Below the pieces are notes generated by a model. That model saw nothing but the letters and a program-made list of their open reading frames with translations, ran no database searches and was not told the origin of the DNA. A stretch of DNA of 32,414 nt from Candidatus Paceibacterota bacterium (GTDB taxonomy: Bacteria; Verrucomicrobiota; Verrucomicrobiia; Limisphaerales; UBA8199). Positions 8,688-17,755 of this stretch are shown one piece after another. The position numbers were made by a program, and so were the translations under genes. Position 1 is the stretch's first letter; every line of letters starts with the position of its first letter. The stretch is from positions 1 to 32,414 of the forward strand of contig DAOTCE010000049.1 in the NCBI GenBank assembly GCA_035452965.1. The letters run 5' to 3'.

Positions 8688-9157
8688 CCCGCCGGGAGCC
8701 TTGAGTCCGCAATCCGTGGGCGCAGCGGAAAACATCGCGCAGCACAAGGCGGCAGCCTCTGGATGATATGGCGCAAGCCGGCCTTACGGCGGCCGTGCGC
8801 TCTGGAATGGAAGCCGGCCGCGTCAGGCGATTCCCCTACACTGCATCGGTAATTTACCTGACTGGACTTCGGCCACATGTGATGGCAGGGTCTCTTGAGC
8901 GCGAAAGCACGTTGTTCTTTGGGAACCAATATTAAGATTTGCCCTGCGTTGTTCGTGATCATTGACGGAGAACTCGAACCTTAAACTGAACGATCCACGG
9001 ACCCAAAGCGATGGGGGTGGCCGACATGCCTTCAATGGAAGTCGAAAACAACCTCGCCGGTCCACATGTCGCTATCAGGTTTAGAGAAATAGTCGGTCAC
9101 GGCAAAAGCGGGGCTTTTTGTTGTCACCCCGCTCAGCCTGCCGATCCCCGCCCCCGC
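8688..9157. other. Intergenic region between convergent genes
   Basis: 470 bp between the stops of the oxidoreductase and aldose epimerase genes. No recognisable coding sequence was found on either strand. It contains several GC-rich inverted stretches around 8770-8825 (GCCGGCC/GGCGGCC type) that may help end transcription from the plus-strand operon, and a clear minus-strand terminator at 9103-9133. Nothing else is recognisable. Confidence 0.6.
9103..9133 (-). terminator. Rho-independent terminator of the aldose epimerase operon
   Basis: Reading the minus strand, AGCGGGG (9133-9127) pairs with CCCCGCT (9113-9107) across a 13-base loop and is followed by TTT. It lies about 25 bp beyond the stop of the epimerase gene. 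The plus strand also offers a short overlapping hairpin (AAAAGC/GCTTTT), so some bidirectional activity is possible. Confidence 0.75.
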
Positions 9158-10369
9158 CTATTGAGAGGTGAACTTGAAAATCGTGGTGCTGCGATAGGTC
9201 TTGCCCGGGCGGAGAATAGTTGAAGGGAAATTCGCGTGATTGACGGAATCCGGGAAGTGCTGCGTTTCGAGGCAAAGCGCGGCGTGGTTGAGGTGGTTGG
9301 CGGAGAAGAACTGCACGCCGGGCTCAGTCGTGCGCACCTCCAGGCTGCGTCCGCTGGCGGGGTCCTGGACACGCGCGGCAAGCTTGAGCGCGCCGCCCCG
9401 GCCATCGAGCACGAAATTGTGATCGTATCCGCCGGGACGCGGCTTGAGCTGGTCAATTCTCGCCCCGATGCGGGTCGGTTGGGTAAAGTCCAACGGTGTA
9501 CCCTTCACACTGGCGATATCGCCGGTGGGTATCATGCCGTCATCCACAGGAGTGTAGCGCGACGCAGCCAGCCAAAGGATGTGGTCGAGCGCGGTGCCGC
9601 CGCCGGAGAGGTTGAAGTAGGCATGGCTGGTCAGGTTGACGGGAGTGGCCTGGTCGGTGGTCGCGGTGAAGTCGAGGCGCAGCTCGTTCCGATCGGTCAA
9701 GGTGTAAACCACCTTGGCGGCAAGGTTGCCCGGGAAACCGCTTTCGCCGGCCCTGCTGAGGCGGATCAGTTCCAGGGCGGCGGCGTGTTTGGTGGCGGGC
9801 AAAGGGCGCGCCTGCCAGATGGCTTTCCCGAACAAGCCGTGCAGGTGATTTGAGCCGTTGTTGGCGATGAGTTTGTACTCGATGCCGTTCAGGGTGAAGC
9901 GCGCGTCGGCAATGCGATTGGCCACGCGCCCCACAATCGCAGCGATACCGCGGAATCCGCCAAGGTATTCTTCCATCGTCTTAACAGACAGCACCACGTT
10001 CGTGGTGGCGCCTTGGGCATCAGGCACATTCAGCTCATTGATGATCGCGCCGTAGGTCAAAATCTTCGCCGACATCCCCTTGCCATTGTTGAGGGTATAG
10101 CTCTGGACAACCGCGCCGTCCGGCAGCTTGCCAAAGGCGGCTTCGTGAATCGAGGGATCAGTGCCGCCAAACGATGGAGCAAGCATCAAGAGCCATACCG
10201 CGGCCACGATGATGAGCCTGGAGATTCCACGCCTCGCATGATATGCCGATAGGATGAGGCCGCCGACAGGGGTCGGCGCTGTCTTCGCCGCGCGCAGAAT
10301 CCACCGCCCGACGTCAGCGGCTGCTCCGGCGTGACAAATCCGCACCACGGCATTCAGGTGACGGTGCAT
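9158..10369 (-). CDS. Aldose 1-epimerase (mutarotase), exported or membrane-anchored
   Basis: 403 residues with the start used. The enzyme interconverts alpha and beta anomers of aldoses. Signatures and catalytic residues seen: GRVANRIADARFTLNG (147-162), NHLHG with His175 and His177, SHAYFNLSG with His249, and LCLETQ with Glu368; these match the two histidines and catalytic glutamate of GalM. A hydrophobic segment at about 52-64 (LIIVAAVWLLMLAPS) indicates export. The ATG at 10369 is only 9 bp after the DUF6807 stop, so the two genes form an operon. The start is uncertain because about 50 residues precede the hydrophobic core, far more than a normal signal n-region, and they read like non-family sequence; no in-frame ATG lies nearer. 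Confidence 0.9.
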   Translation of the reverse strand: MHRHLNAVVRICHAGAAADVGRWILRAAKTAPTPVGGLILSAYHARRGISRLIIVAAVWLLMLAPSFGGTDPSIHEAAFGKLPDGAVVQSYTLNNGKGMSAKILTYGAIINELNVPDAQGATTNVVLSVKTMEEYLGGFRGIAAIVGRVANRIADARFTLNGIEYKLIANNGSNHLHGLFGKAIWQARPLPATKHAAALELIRLSRAGESGFPGNLAAKVVYTLTDRNELRLDFTATTDQATPVNLTSHAYFNLSGGGTALDHILWLAASRYTPVDDGMIPTGDIASVKGTPLDFTQPTRIGARIDQLKPRPGGYDHNFVLDGRGGALKLAARVQDPASGRSLEVRTTEPGVQFFSANHLNHAALCLETQHFPDSVNHANFPSTILRPGKTYRSTTIFKFTSQ

Positions 10370-10378
10370 ATTGCGCAG

Positions 10379-11353
10379 CTATGCTGGTTTGGCGGCCCAC
10401 TCCTTGAAGAGGCCGGCCAGGTTGGCGGACGCCGGATCGCCCACGTGCAGCACGACCGCATATCGGAAGGTGACCCGCTCGCCGGCTGCAATCGTCCAGG
10501 GCTTCTCGATGAAATTGAGGGGGGTGGGCGAGGCGAAACCATAGTCCCGGGTGAACCAGGGAGTAGGTGCCCACGGATTCCGGGGATGGTCGAAGATGGC
10601 GATCCCTTCGACGATATCGGGCATGGAGGCACGCTTGCCGTAAAAGTCGCACCAGGCCGATTTCACCCCTGCCGTGCCTTTCTCCCCGGTAATGCCTTCG
10701 GCGTTGACCAGGTTGCCGCCGCCTTTCGGGGTGACGTCCAGAGCGGCGCGCATCGAGAACAGTGAATGGTTCGTCTTCTGAACGGTAATCGCTTCCACAG
10801 CTTTCAGAGTGATGAGCCACTCGATGAAGCACAACTTGTCGGACGGCGCGGTGATGGTGAGTTTCCGGTCATCTTGCATAATGACGGGTTCACCTGGTTT
10901 CTGCCAATCACAGGCGTCGGTGATCACCACAACGTCCTTGGCCGCTTTGGCCAGCTTGGGGCCATTCGAGAGGATTTGACCTTTCTCGTAGCCTTCCTGC
11001 CAGTAGTTGCCGCCATTGACCTTGTCGCAGCCAAAAAACAGGGAGCGGTGATGCGGGTAAGGCAAGGTGGTTTCATCGGTGAGCGACAGGCCGCTGGCCG
11101 GCCCGGTCAACGGGAACAAGTAAGGGTATTTCTGCGAGCGATGCGCGCGATAACAGGTCAATTGCCGGTTCTGGCAGCGGACCCAGATTTGCGGACCGAG
11201 TTCATAAGCCGTGAGCCCGCTGGTGTCCTCGACCGCCGGGCGCGCGGCCGGAGCCTTTGCCGCCGTGGCGGCCATGAGCGATTGGGTCAGTGGGAGCGCG
11301 GAAGCGGCCGCGGTTAGTTTAAGAAAGTGCCTGCGATGAAGCTTAATATCCAT
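10379..11353 (-). CDS. Tat-exported DUF6807 (PmoA-like) protein
   Basis: 324 residues. I chose the ATG at 11353 because GAGG lies just upstream and it puts a twin-arginine motif (LHRRHFLKLTAAASALPLT, residues 5-23) at the N-terminus. The mature part matches the family annotated DUF6807 or methane oxygenase PmoA-like (PF14100): YPYLFPLTGPASGLSLTDE, YPHHRSLFFGCDKVNG, NYWQEG, GIAIFDHPRNPWAPTPWFTR and FRYAVVLHVGD. The PmoA label is historical: this is not the particulate methane monooxygenase subunit. Its homologues occur beside Gfo/Idh/MocA and ThuA genes in PVC and Bacteroidetes sugar-degradation clusters. The YPHHRS motif is a plausible active-site or metal site. The reaction is unknown. It is first in an operon with the aldose epimerase gene. 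Confidence 0.88.
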   Translation of the reverse strand: MDIKLHRRHFLKLTAAASALPLTQSLMAATAAKAPAARPAVEDTSGLTAYELGPQIWVRCQNRQLTCYRAHRSQKYPYLFPLTGPASGLSLTDETTLPYPHHRSLFFGCDKVNGGNYWQEGYEKGQILSNGPKLAKAAKDVVVITDACDWQKPGEPVIMQDDRKLTITAPSDKLCFIEWLITLKAVEAITVQKTNHSLFSMRAALDVTPKGGGNLVNAEGITGEKGTAGVKSAWCDFYGKRASMPDIVEGIAIFDHPRNPWAPTPWFTRDYGFASPTPLNFIEKPWTIAAGERVTFRYAVVLHVGDPASANLAGLFKEWAAKPA

Positions 11354-11395
11354 GCACCTCATTTCGCACACACTCAGCCGCAAGCCAAGACAATT

Positions 11396-11405
11396 CCCCC
11401 CCCCC
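11396..11405. repeat. Ten-base poly-C tract in a divergent intergenic region
   Basis: An uninterrupted run of ten C lies between the divergently transcribed DUF6807 gene (start 11353) and the GH106-like gene (start about 11507). Runs this long can slip during replication and alter promoter spacing or, if translation began upstream, the reading frame. Confidence 0.7.
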
Positions 11406-11506
11406 TATGCCGCCAAACGGCCTCTCCGCCAGCCCAGGCAGTCCAATGCTGCGCCAACGACGAGTGCTTTTCGTCCAGGAAGCAAAGTGCTATTTCTGCT
11501 CCCGTC

Positions 11507-14428
11507 ATGAAACGCGCGGCACCAATTGACGCAAACAACCAACCCGTTCCCCTCTCCCGGCTAGCACCCCGCCTTCCCGCACTCGGTGGGGCGGAGGCTG
11601 GGAGCGCGGCTCCGGTTAATCCCAATCGGTTTTCATGGCGAAGTAGTCTAGCTCACTTCGCTTGTCTTTCGTTGATTCAGTGCTGCTGCGTCATGCCGAT
11701 TGCTGCCGAACCGGCAGCTGCCGGTTGGGAAAAGCGTTTCGCCCAGCCCCCAAACGATACGCGCATCCTGAAGATCATCCACAACTGGCCCGACCGATCC
11801 GAGGCCCAGGACTTGATAATCAGCAGAATCTGCACGCAAGGCTTCGGCGGCGTGGTCTGCAATGTTTCGTTCGATCAATACCTCGAGAGCGATGCAAAGT
11901 GGCAAGCATTCACCCGAGCCGTGAAAGCGGCGCAGCAGACCGGCCTGGCGCTCTGGCTCTATGACGAGCGCGGCTATCCTTCCGGCAACGCCGGAGGCAT
12001 CACGCTGCGCGATCACCCGGAGTGGGAAGCGCGCGGCCTGCTGGTCGCCACCGCGGACTCGCGAGGAGGTCCCGTGGTGTTGAGTCTGCCGCCAGGCAGG
12101 TTGCTGCTGGCCGGGGCGTTTCCAGTGCGCAATGCCAGCATAGACATGACAATGAAGGTGGACCTGGCCAACCACGTTCATGGCGCCACGCTGGACTGGG
12201 CAGCGCCGGTCGGGAAATGGCAAGTCCTGGCGATCACCGAGAACCGCCTTTTCGAAGGCACCCACGCCGATGGGAACCTCCATGCCAAAATACCTTACGT
12301 CAATTTGTTGATGTCCGAACCCACGGCGCGCTTCGTGGAGGCCACCTACGGCGGGTACGCCAACCACCTGGGCAGCGACCTGGGCAAGTACTTCATGGCC
12401 ACCTTCACGGATGAGCCATCGCTGATGAGTCTGTTCATGAGGCCGATGCCGTATCGTCCGCTGCCGTGGGCCGGGAACCTGCCGCGCGAATTCCAGAAGC
12501 GCCGCGGCTACGCATTGGATGCCTCAAACCTGCCGGCGCTGGTCACAGACGCAGGCCCGGACACGTCGAAGATCCGCCACGACTTCTGGCTGACGGTGGG
12601 TGAGCTGGTGTCGGAGAACTTCTTCGGCCAGATTCAAACTCGCTGCCGCCGGCTGCGCGTTCCGTCCGGCGGCCACCTCTTGATGGAGGAGAACATCGCT
12701 GGACACGTGGCGCTCTACGGGGACTTCTTTCGCTGCATCCGCCGGCTCGACGCCCCGAGCATTGATTGCCTGACCAGCCTGCCGCCGGAGGTGCCGTGGT
12801 TCAGCGCGCGACTCCTGAGCAGCGCCGCCGAACTCGAAGGCCGGCCGCTGGTAATGAGCGAAACGTCCGACCATGGCCAGCGTCATCGGCCCGCCGGGGA
12901 TTCCCGGCCCAAGCGCACTGTGACGGAAATGGAGATCCGCGGCGCCTGCAATCGCCTGATCGCCGCGGGCATCAATTGCATTACCAGCTATTACAGCTTC
13001 ACAGATTTGTCCGATGAGCAACTGCGCCGCCTCAACGAGTGGGTTGGCCGCTGCTGCGCGGCGCTGCGTGGCGGACACCAGGTCGCTGACATCGCGGTGC
13101 TTTATCCCGCGGAGAGCCTCTGGACCCGGTTCATCCCGTCGCGCCATTGGACGAAGGAGGCCCCCGCCGCAGCGCGGATCGAACACCTCTACCGCGGCGC
13201 GGCCGAAAACCTCTTCAACGCACAACGCGACTTTACGTTTGTGGACAGTCGCGCCCTCACAGAAGCGAAAGTCAAATCCGGAGTCCTCGTTCACGGTCAA
13301 CTCCGCTGGCGCGTTGTCGTCCTGCCCGGCGCCGACACGCTGCCGGTTGCAGCATGGGAAAACCTCGCCCGGTTCGTCCGGCGGGGAGGATCGGTGATAG
13401 CGCTCGGCGCTCTGCCGGCCAACAGCGAAAGCGAATTCCCCTCTGATCGGGTCAGGGCGCTGGCGAAGGAGATCTTCGGCGAGAGTCCGGGGGGATCCTC
13501 GGTTGAGCGAGAGCCGCAAGCCTGCGCGAACGACAAGGGTGGCGTCGGCATCTTCCTTCCTTTGGGTCTGGACTCCTTGCTGCCGCGGGTCCTGGATGGG
13601 TTGTTGCAGCGGGATGTGCAAGTCGCGGCGGCCGCATCGCCGCTGCGCGTCACTCACCGCCGCCTTGATGATCGTGAGGTCTATTTCGTCATCAATGACA
13701 GCGCCGAACCATGGGCTGGCCAGCTTGAGTTTGCGGCAGCCGGAACCGGTGAACGCTGGAACCCCGCCACCGGTCGCCGGGAAGAGAATCTGGCCGGCAG
13801 GATTGCCCGGCTGAGCCTCGATCCCTACGGCGCAGCGTTCTTCCGCTTTGCCTCCGCAAGACTGCCTCAACGTCGTTCCATCAACCGTTATGCGGTGCCA
13901 AGCCTCTCTCTGAGGGCTCTCCCCGAGACAGAACCAACCGTGCGCCATGGCGAGTTTGTTCACGCCGAACTTGCACCGGACACCGTCCATACCCGCCGTG
14001 ATTCTCGGGCATGGCAAGTCACAGCCATTTTGACCAGGTCCAATGTGGACACACACCTTTTCGCCGAATTCCACTACGCGCAGCCGCTGGACCTCAGCGA
14101 TGCCGATTGTCTCGCCATAGATACCCAGGTGCCGGACGGTCAGACCACGGCAAATCAGATCCTGGTTATCCTTCACGAAGAGGGCGGTGGCGACTTCATT
14201 GCCGAGACAGGCCGTTCTCTAGCCACGCCTGGCTGGGAGTTGGCCCATGTCGCGTTGGACCGCTTCAAACTTGCAGGTTGGTCGCACGACGCTAATGGAG
14301 TTCTGGACCTAAAGAAGGTTGGCAACATACGCATCGGCTGGGGCGGTTACCTTGGTGCCGAAGGCGAGAAGGTGCGATTTAGTGTGGCTGAGCCGCAGGC
14401 CGGCTTTGTGTTGCGGAAGCAGGAATGA
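11507..14428 (+). CDS. Secreted GH106-like glycoside hydrolase
   Basis: 973 residues from the ATG used. The central part resembles the GH106 alpha-L-rhamnosidase-like group: TRILKIIHNWPDRSEAQD, GLALWLYDERGYPSG (151-160 for the LYDERGYPSG core), FTDEP (300-304), HLLMEEN with Glu394 and Glu395, ALYGDFFRCIRRLDAPSID and LVMSETSDHG (449-457). C-terminal residues resemble accessory beta-sandwich modules. A hydrophobic segment (HFACLSLIQCCCVMPIAAEP, residues 50-69) looks like an export signal, but the 49 residues before it are unusually long, so the true start may lie further in at a non-ATG codon. The frame is also open upstream to 11327, which would overlap the divergent DUF6807 gene. Substrate is likely a rhamnose-containing or related glycan. 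Catalytic residues cannot be fixed without an alignment. Confidence 0.75.
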   Translation: MKRAAPIDANNQPVPLSRLAPRLPALGGAEAGSAAPVNPNRFSWRSSLAHFACLSLIQCCCVMPIAAEPAAAGWEKRFAQPPNDTRILKIIHNWPDRSEAQDLIISRICTQGFGGVVCNVSFDQYLESDAKWQAFTRAVKAAQQTGLALWLYDERGYPSGNAGGITLRDHPEWEARGLLVATADSRGGPVVLSLPPGRLLLAGAFPVRNASIDMTMKVDLANHVHGATLDWAAPVGKWQVLAITENRLFEGTHADGNLHAKIPYVNLLMSEPTARFVEATYGGYANHLGSDLGKYFMATFTDEPSLMSLFMRPMPYRPLPWAGNLPREFQKRRGYALDASNLPALVTDAGPDTSKIRHDFWLTVGELVSENFFGQIQTRCRRLRVPSGGHLLMEENIAGHVALYGDFFRCIRRLDAPSIDCLTSLPPEVPWFSARLLSSAAELEGRPLVMSETSDHGQRHRPAGDSRPKRTVTEMEIRGACNRLIAAGINCITSYYSFTDLSDEQLRRLNEWVGRCCAALRGGHQVADIAVLYPAESLWTRFIPSRHWTKEAPAAARIEHLYRGAAENLFNAQRDFTFVDSRALTEAKVKSGVLVHGQLRWRVVVLPGADTLPVAAWENLARFVRRGGSVIALGALPANSESEFPSDRVRALAKEIFGESPGGSSVEREPQACANDKGGVGIFLPLGLDSLLPRVLDGLLQRDVQVAAAASPLRVTHRRLDDREVYFVINDSAEPWAGQLEFAAAGTGERWNPATGRREENLAGRIARLSLDPYGAAFFRFASARLPQRRSINRYAVPSLSLRALPETEPTVRHGEFVHAELAPDTVHTRRDSRAWQVTAILTRSNVDTHLFAEFHYAQPLDLSDADCLAIDTQVPDGQTTANQILVILHEEGGGDFIAETGRSLATPGWELAHVALDRFKLAGWSHDANGVLDLKKVGNIRIGWGGYLGAEGEKVRFSVAEPQAGFVLRKQE

Positions 14429-14697
14429 ACATGCCGGGACGCCCGGGAGTCTCGAGCTTGTTGATGCGATGGTTGTCAATCCTGCTTCCCTGCCTGGTAT
14501 TCGTATTGGTGCTGTCCGACTCGCCGAAGTGAGGAGCTTTGCCTGAATGGCCGGGAAGAGCTCAGGGCAGCCTTCCATTGAGGGGACCCCGACCCCGATC
14601 GCATTTCGGGTCTGGTGGTGTCCAGCGACGTAGCCCCGGTGATTGATTCCACTGTCAAAGCCGCCACCAAGGCTCTATTTTTGCCGTCTGGCATGCC

Positions 14698-16059
14698 ATG
14701 AAGCGGCGAGAATTCTTGAAGTCTGCGTTGACAGCGGCTTGCGGCGGGCCCGCACTCGCCCGCTGCCTGGCTGCAGCCGGCGGAACCACCCGGCCTGACA
14801 GCTTGATTCTCAGCGCGCCGCTCACCCATTCGGATTGGGTCCTTAAACCTGGAATCCCGTGGGACGAACCAGGAGTGCGCCACATGCTGGACGCGTGCAA
14901 AGCCTGCGGCTGGTCGCGCGTCTATTGGCGCGTGCTGGATGGCGGCCGCGCGGTTTACCACAGCAAGTTGATGCGGCCGGAGGGCCAATGGGACGAGGAC
15001 AACTTCTGGGAGCCAAAGACCGAGGCGGGGCGCCAGGCTCTCCAGCGCTTCACCCCGAACCTGACCCCCGAGCAACGCGCGGCTGTGCGCGACAAGATGA
15101 AGGTCTATGACTACGCGCACTTCGATAGCCTCGACGCCGCGCTCCAATACGGTCATAAGATCGGTTTGCAGATTCATGCCTGGGTTTCCATCAATGAGGA
15201 CGACCATGGCTGGGGCTTGCAAAGCGAGTTTTCCAAGCGGCATCCCGATTACCGCTGGCGCCATCGCGACGGCAGGCCCTACTTCTCGCAACTGAGCTTC
15301 GCCTTTCCTGCCGTCAGGAAGTACAAGCTGGCGATCCTGCGCGAACTCCTGTGCAATTACCCGATTGATGGACTCTTCCTGGACTGGATCCGCACCGGTG
15401 ATGTCCGGGACAACCCCCAGACCGACCCGAATGGCGTTGCCGACAGCGGTTACGAGCAGCCGCTGCTGGAGAAGTACGAGTCCGCCTTTGGGATTCATCC
15501 GCGCCAGGTCCCTAATGACGATGAGCGCTGGGTGCGCTTGCGCAGCGAGCCGCAAACGGTATTCATGCGCGCGGTGCGGAAGCTGGTCCGCTCGCAGAAA
15601 CACCCCATCCCGGTCGCCGTGATGGTCGGCCATCCCTGGCACTATCGGGGCCTGCTGGACCGGATTGACGGCAACTTGCGAGGGCTTCTGTTGGATGTGG
15701 GCGCCTGGGCTCGCGAGGGGCTGATGGATGCCGCGGTCGCCGCGGGCTACTATCGCGACGGGGGCACGCCGGAGATGGCCTATCGTGCTCTGCAAAAGGA
15801 AACCGGGGGCAAGGTGGATGTCTGGTTCTATGCCTGGGTTCCCCAAAACCCGGCGGAATTTCAACGCGACTTCGCGCTGGCACAGCGGTTGGCCGCGCAA
15901 CAAATGCTATTCTGGGAAGCCGACTACATTGACGACCGACCGCAGGCCGCCGAACTCAAGGCGGTGATGTCCCGGCACGCTCGCGATGCTAGCTCGATGG
16001 CGACAGGCGCGCGGCTTCGCTCCCGATCCGGTGCGCATTGGCCATCGCCGAAAAGGTGA
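14698..16059 (+). CDS. Tat-exported GH10-like (GHL10/DUF187) hydrolase
   Basis: 453 residues. The start is firm: MKRREFLKSALTAACGG is a classic twin-arginine signal (R3, R4). The body resembles the glycosyl-hydrolase-like 10 / DUF187 TIM barrel: HMLDACKACGWSRVYWRVL (about 62-80), IGLQIHAWVSINEDDHGWG (155-173), and YPIDGLFLDWIR (221-232) with acidic residues D224 and D229 at the expected end of a strand. KVDVWFYAWVPQNP lies late in the barrel. The final 23 or so residues overlap the convergent GMC oxidoreductase gene and look like read-through. A 269 bp spacer separates it from the GH106-like gene and holds no convincing gene. It probably acts on oligosaccharides in the periplasm; exact specificity is unknown. 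Confidence 0.75.
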   Translation: MKRREFLKSALTAACGGPALARCLAAAGGTTRPDSLILSAPLTHSDWVLKPGIPWDEPGVRHMLDACKACGWSRVYWRVLDGGRAVYHSKLMRPEGQWDEDNFWEPKTEAGRQALQRFTPNLTPEQRAAVRDKMKVYDYAHFDSLDAALQYGHKIGLQIHAWVSINEDDHGWGLQSEFSKRHPDYRWRHRDGRPYFSQLSFAFPAVRKYKLAILRELLCNYPIDGLFLDWIRTGDVRDNPQTDPNGVADSGYEQPLLEKYESAFGIHPRQVPNDDERWVRLRSEPQTVFMRAVRKLVRSQKHPIPVAVMVGHPWHYRGLLDRIDGNLRGLLLDVGAWAREGLMDAAVAAGYYRDGGTPEMAYRALQKETGGKVDVWFYAWVPQNPAEFQRDFALAQRLAAQQMLFWEADYIDDRPQAAELKAVMSRHARDASSMATGARLRSRSGAHWPSPKR

Positions 16060-17662
16060 TGGTCGTGGCGGGAATGCTGGGGAAGACGGTGGCGTCCACA
16101 GCGTGAACTCGCTGCCAGCCGGGCAGCCGGCCGAGGATGTCCGTTTGGAAGCCCCGGGGCTCCCGGCTCATCGGGAAGCTGCCGCCGCTATGGAAGCTGC
16201 GACCCGGCTCTGCGATCTTAAGCATCACCGGCAACGGCAGCGCCCCGAGGCGCCGCGCCTGGCGGCAGAGTTTGAATACCAGTTTCCGCACATGTGCCCT
16301 GGCCAAAGGGTTCAGCTCCGCGCGGAGGTCCAGGCGCTCTTTTCCGGTGCCCGCGTCTTTCTTCAGGCAGACGGCGATTCGGGAACTGTGCTGTGAATGA
16401 ATATATCCTTGAGCCACCACGAGGCGCTCTTGCAGGTCCCGAATCAGGAAGCCCAGCGGACGGCGCAACGGGCCAAATGTTCCCGCCACAGCCTGGCTGA
16501 TCAGGTCGTTGTTCGAGTAAATCTGGACATGCGCGGTCGTGTCCTGCCCGCGAGGATCCTGAAATTCAAGAAAGGCCTGACTCAGCGCGTGCAACCATTC
16601 CTGGGTGGCGCCGCGGACCTTTCGGAACAGCATCATCGGCACCAGAAAGTACTGGCTGTCTTTGATTAAGGCGGGCTGGTCATAGGCGCCCAGAGAACGC
16701 AGCAGTATGCGGGTCGTTGGGATAACGCCAGCGGCAAGAAAGGCCCGTGCGCCTCGCCAGCTCAGAGGGCGGCGGGTCGCCCGCTCGTAGCCCAGCACCT
16801 CGGCCCCTTGAGCGGATTCGCGGACCTGTTCTATGACCACGCCGGATTGGTAGCTGAAACCGGGATTGCGCAGTAACTGCTCTACCGTGTCTGCCGAGCT
16901 GTAAATGTAGCCGTAGGGGCAGCCGTACATGCACAGCCTGCAGTAGCAGCAACCGCCTTCCTCCGACGGGGAATTTCCCCGCACGGCCAACCGGGAGCGG
17001 CCAAACCGGATGCCGGCTTGAGCCAGGGCTTCTCGGTGACGTTCCATTCTTTCCAATAGCTGCTGGGTTTGGCGGCTGAGCCGGAGTTCGGTAAAGACGT
17101 CGGTATAAAGCGGAAACAGATCCTCCAGTCTGTCGCGGCTGGCCGCGAGGCCGGTGAATTGGAGGACCGCCGTGTAGTGGGGCGCGAGCGTGGAAAGCCT
17201 GAACGGCCACTCGCCCAAATCGCTGTCCAGGTAGGGCATCATGGCCGCCCCCCAGACGGTGCTGAGCCCACCCCGAGCCAGGGATGGGCGCAAGCCTACG
17301 TCATCGTAGTGAAGCCCCAGATGCTCGTCCGCCTCGCGGTAGGCGAAGTCCGAGCCGTAAACCAGCTTGAGCGGCACGCCACCCACGTCGGGATTCATCC
17401 CTGATTGGTAGGCAGCCATGTCCACCGGCGTCCACTCCTCCGGCCGCTTTTGCCTGAGCTTCTCCACCGGACCAAGTCGGTCGGCCTCCAGCGTCAGCCC
17501 GGCGTCCAGCATCCGCACCCGCCGGCCGGCGTCCAGCAGGGCCTTCGCGCAAGCCACACCCGCCGGACCGGACCCGACCACATAACAAAGCTCCGGGTCG
17601 GAAATGGGCGATTGCTGTTGTACGCCGCGTTGAGCTTCTGTTCGGGCAGGTTCGTCAAACAT
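15989..17662 (-). CDS. GMC-type FAD oxidoreductase with a cysteine cluster
   Basis: 557 residues from the ATG at 17662; a GTG 36 bp upstream (17698) is an alternative. An FAD-binding VVGSGPAGVACAKALLDAG lies at about 28-46. GGLSTVWGAAMMP (about 131-143) matches the second GMC flavin-contact region, FHSGGSFPM holds the conserved His-Gly-Gly, and the C-terminus has DATVFPSIPATTITFSAMANA, typical of GMC members. A dense cluster CCYCRLCMYGC (residues 238-248) is unusual and suggests a metal or iron-sulfur site or disulfides. No signal peptide is visible. The 3' end overlaps the convergent hydrolase gene by 71 bp. The gene follows aat by 93 bp on the same strand. Substrate is unknown; sugar or alcohol oxidation is likely for the family. 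Confidence 0.85.
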   Translation of the reverse strand: MFDEPARTEAQRGVQQQSPISDPELCYVVGSGPAGVACAKALLDAGRRVRMLDAGLTLEADRLGPVEKLRQKRPEEWTPVDMAAYQSGMNPDVGGVPLKLVYGSDFAYREADEHLGLHYDDVGLRPSLARGGLSTVWGAAMMPYLDSDLGEWPFRLSTLAPHYTAVLQFTGLAASRDRLEDLFPLYTDVFTELRLSRQTQQLLERMERHREALAQAGIRFGRSRLAVRGNSPSEEGGCCYCRLCMYGCPYGYIYSSADTVEQLLRNPGFSYQSGVVIEQVRESAQGAEVLGYERATRRPLSWRGARAFLAAGVIPTTRILLRSLGAYDQPALIKDSQYFLVPMMLFRKVRGATQEWLHALSQAFLEFQDPRGQDTTAHVQIYSNNDLISQAVAGTFGPLRRPLGFLIRDLQERLVVAQGYIHSQHSSRIAVCLKKDAGTGKERLDLRAELNPLARAHVRKLVFKLCRQARRLGALPLPVMLKIAEPGRSFHSGGSFPMSREPRGFQTDILGRLPGWQRVHAVDATVFPSIPATTITFSAMANAHRIGSEAARLSPSS

Positions 17663-17755
17663 TGGAGATTCATTCTCCCCGCGAGCCGGGCACCGCACAA
17701 TCCAAAACTCGGTTTGCCGCTGATCGGCGGGGCAGCGTCCGGCAATCCAGGGAAT

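Noticed and set aside
14431..14532. 33-codon open frame with one hydrophobic stretch after the GH106-like gene
   Set aside because: Starts three bases after the stop and looks like a signal-type helix, but it has no mature part, no family match and no ribosome-binding site.
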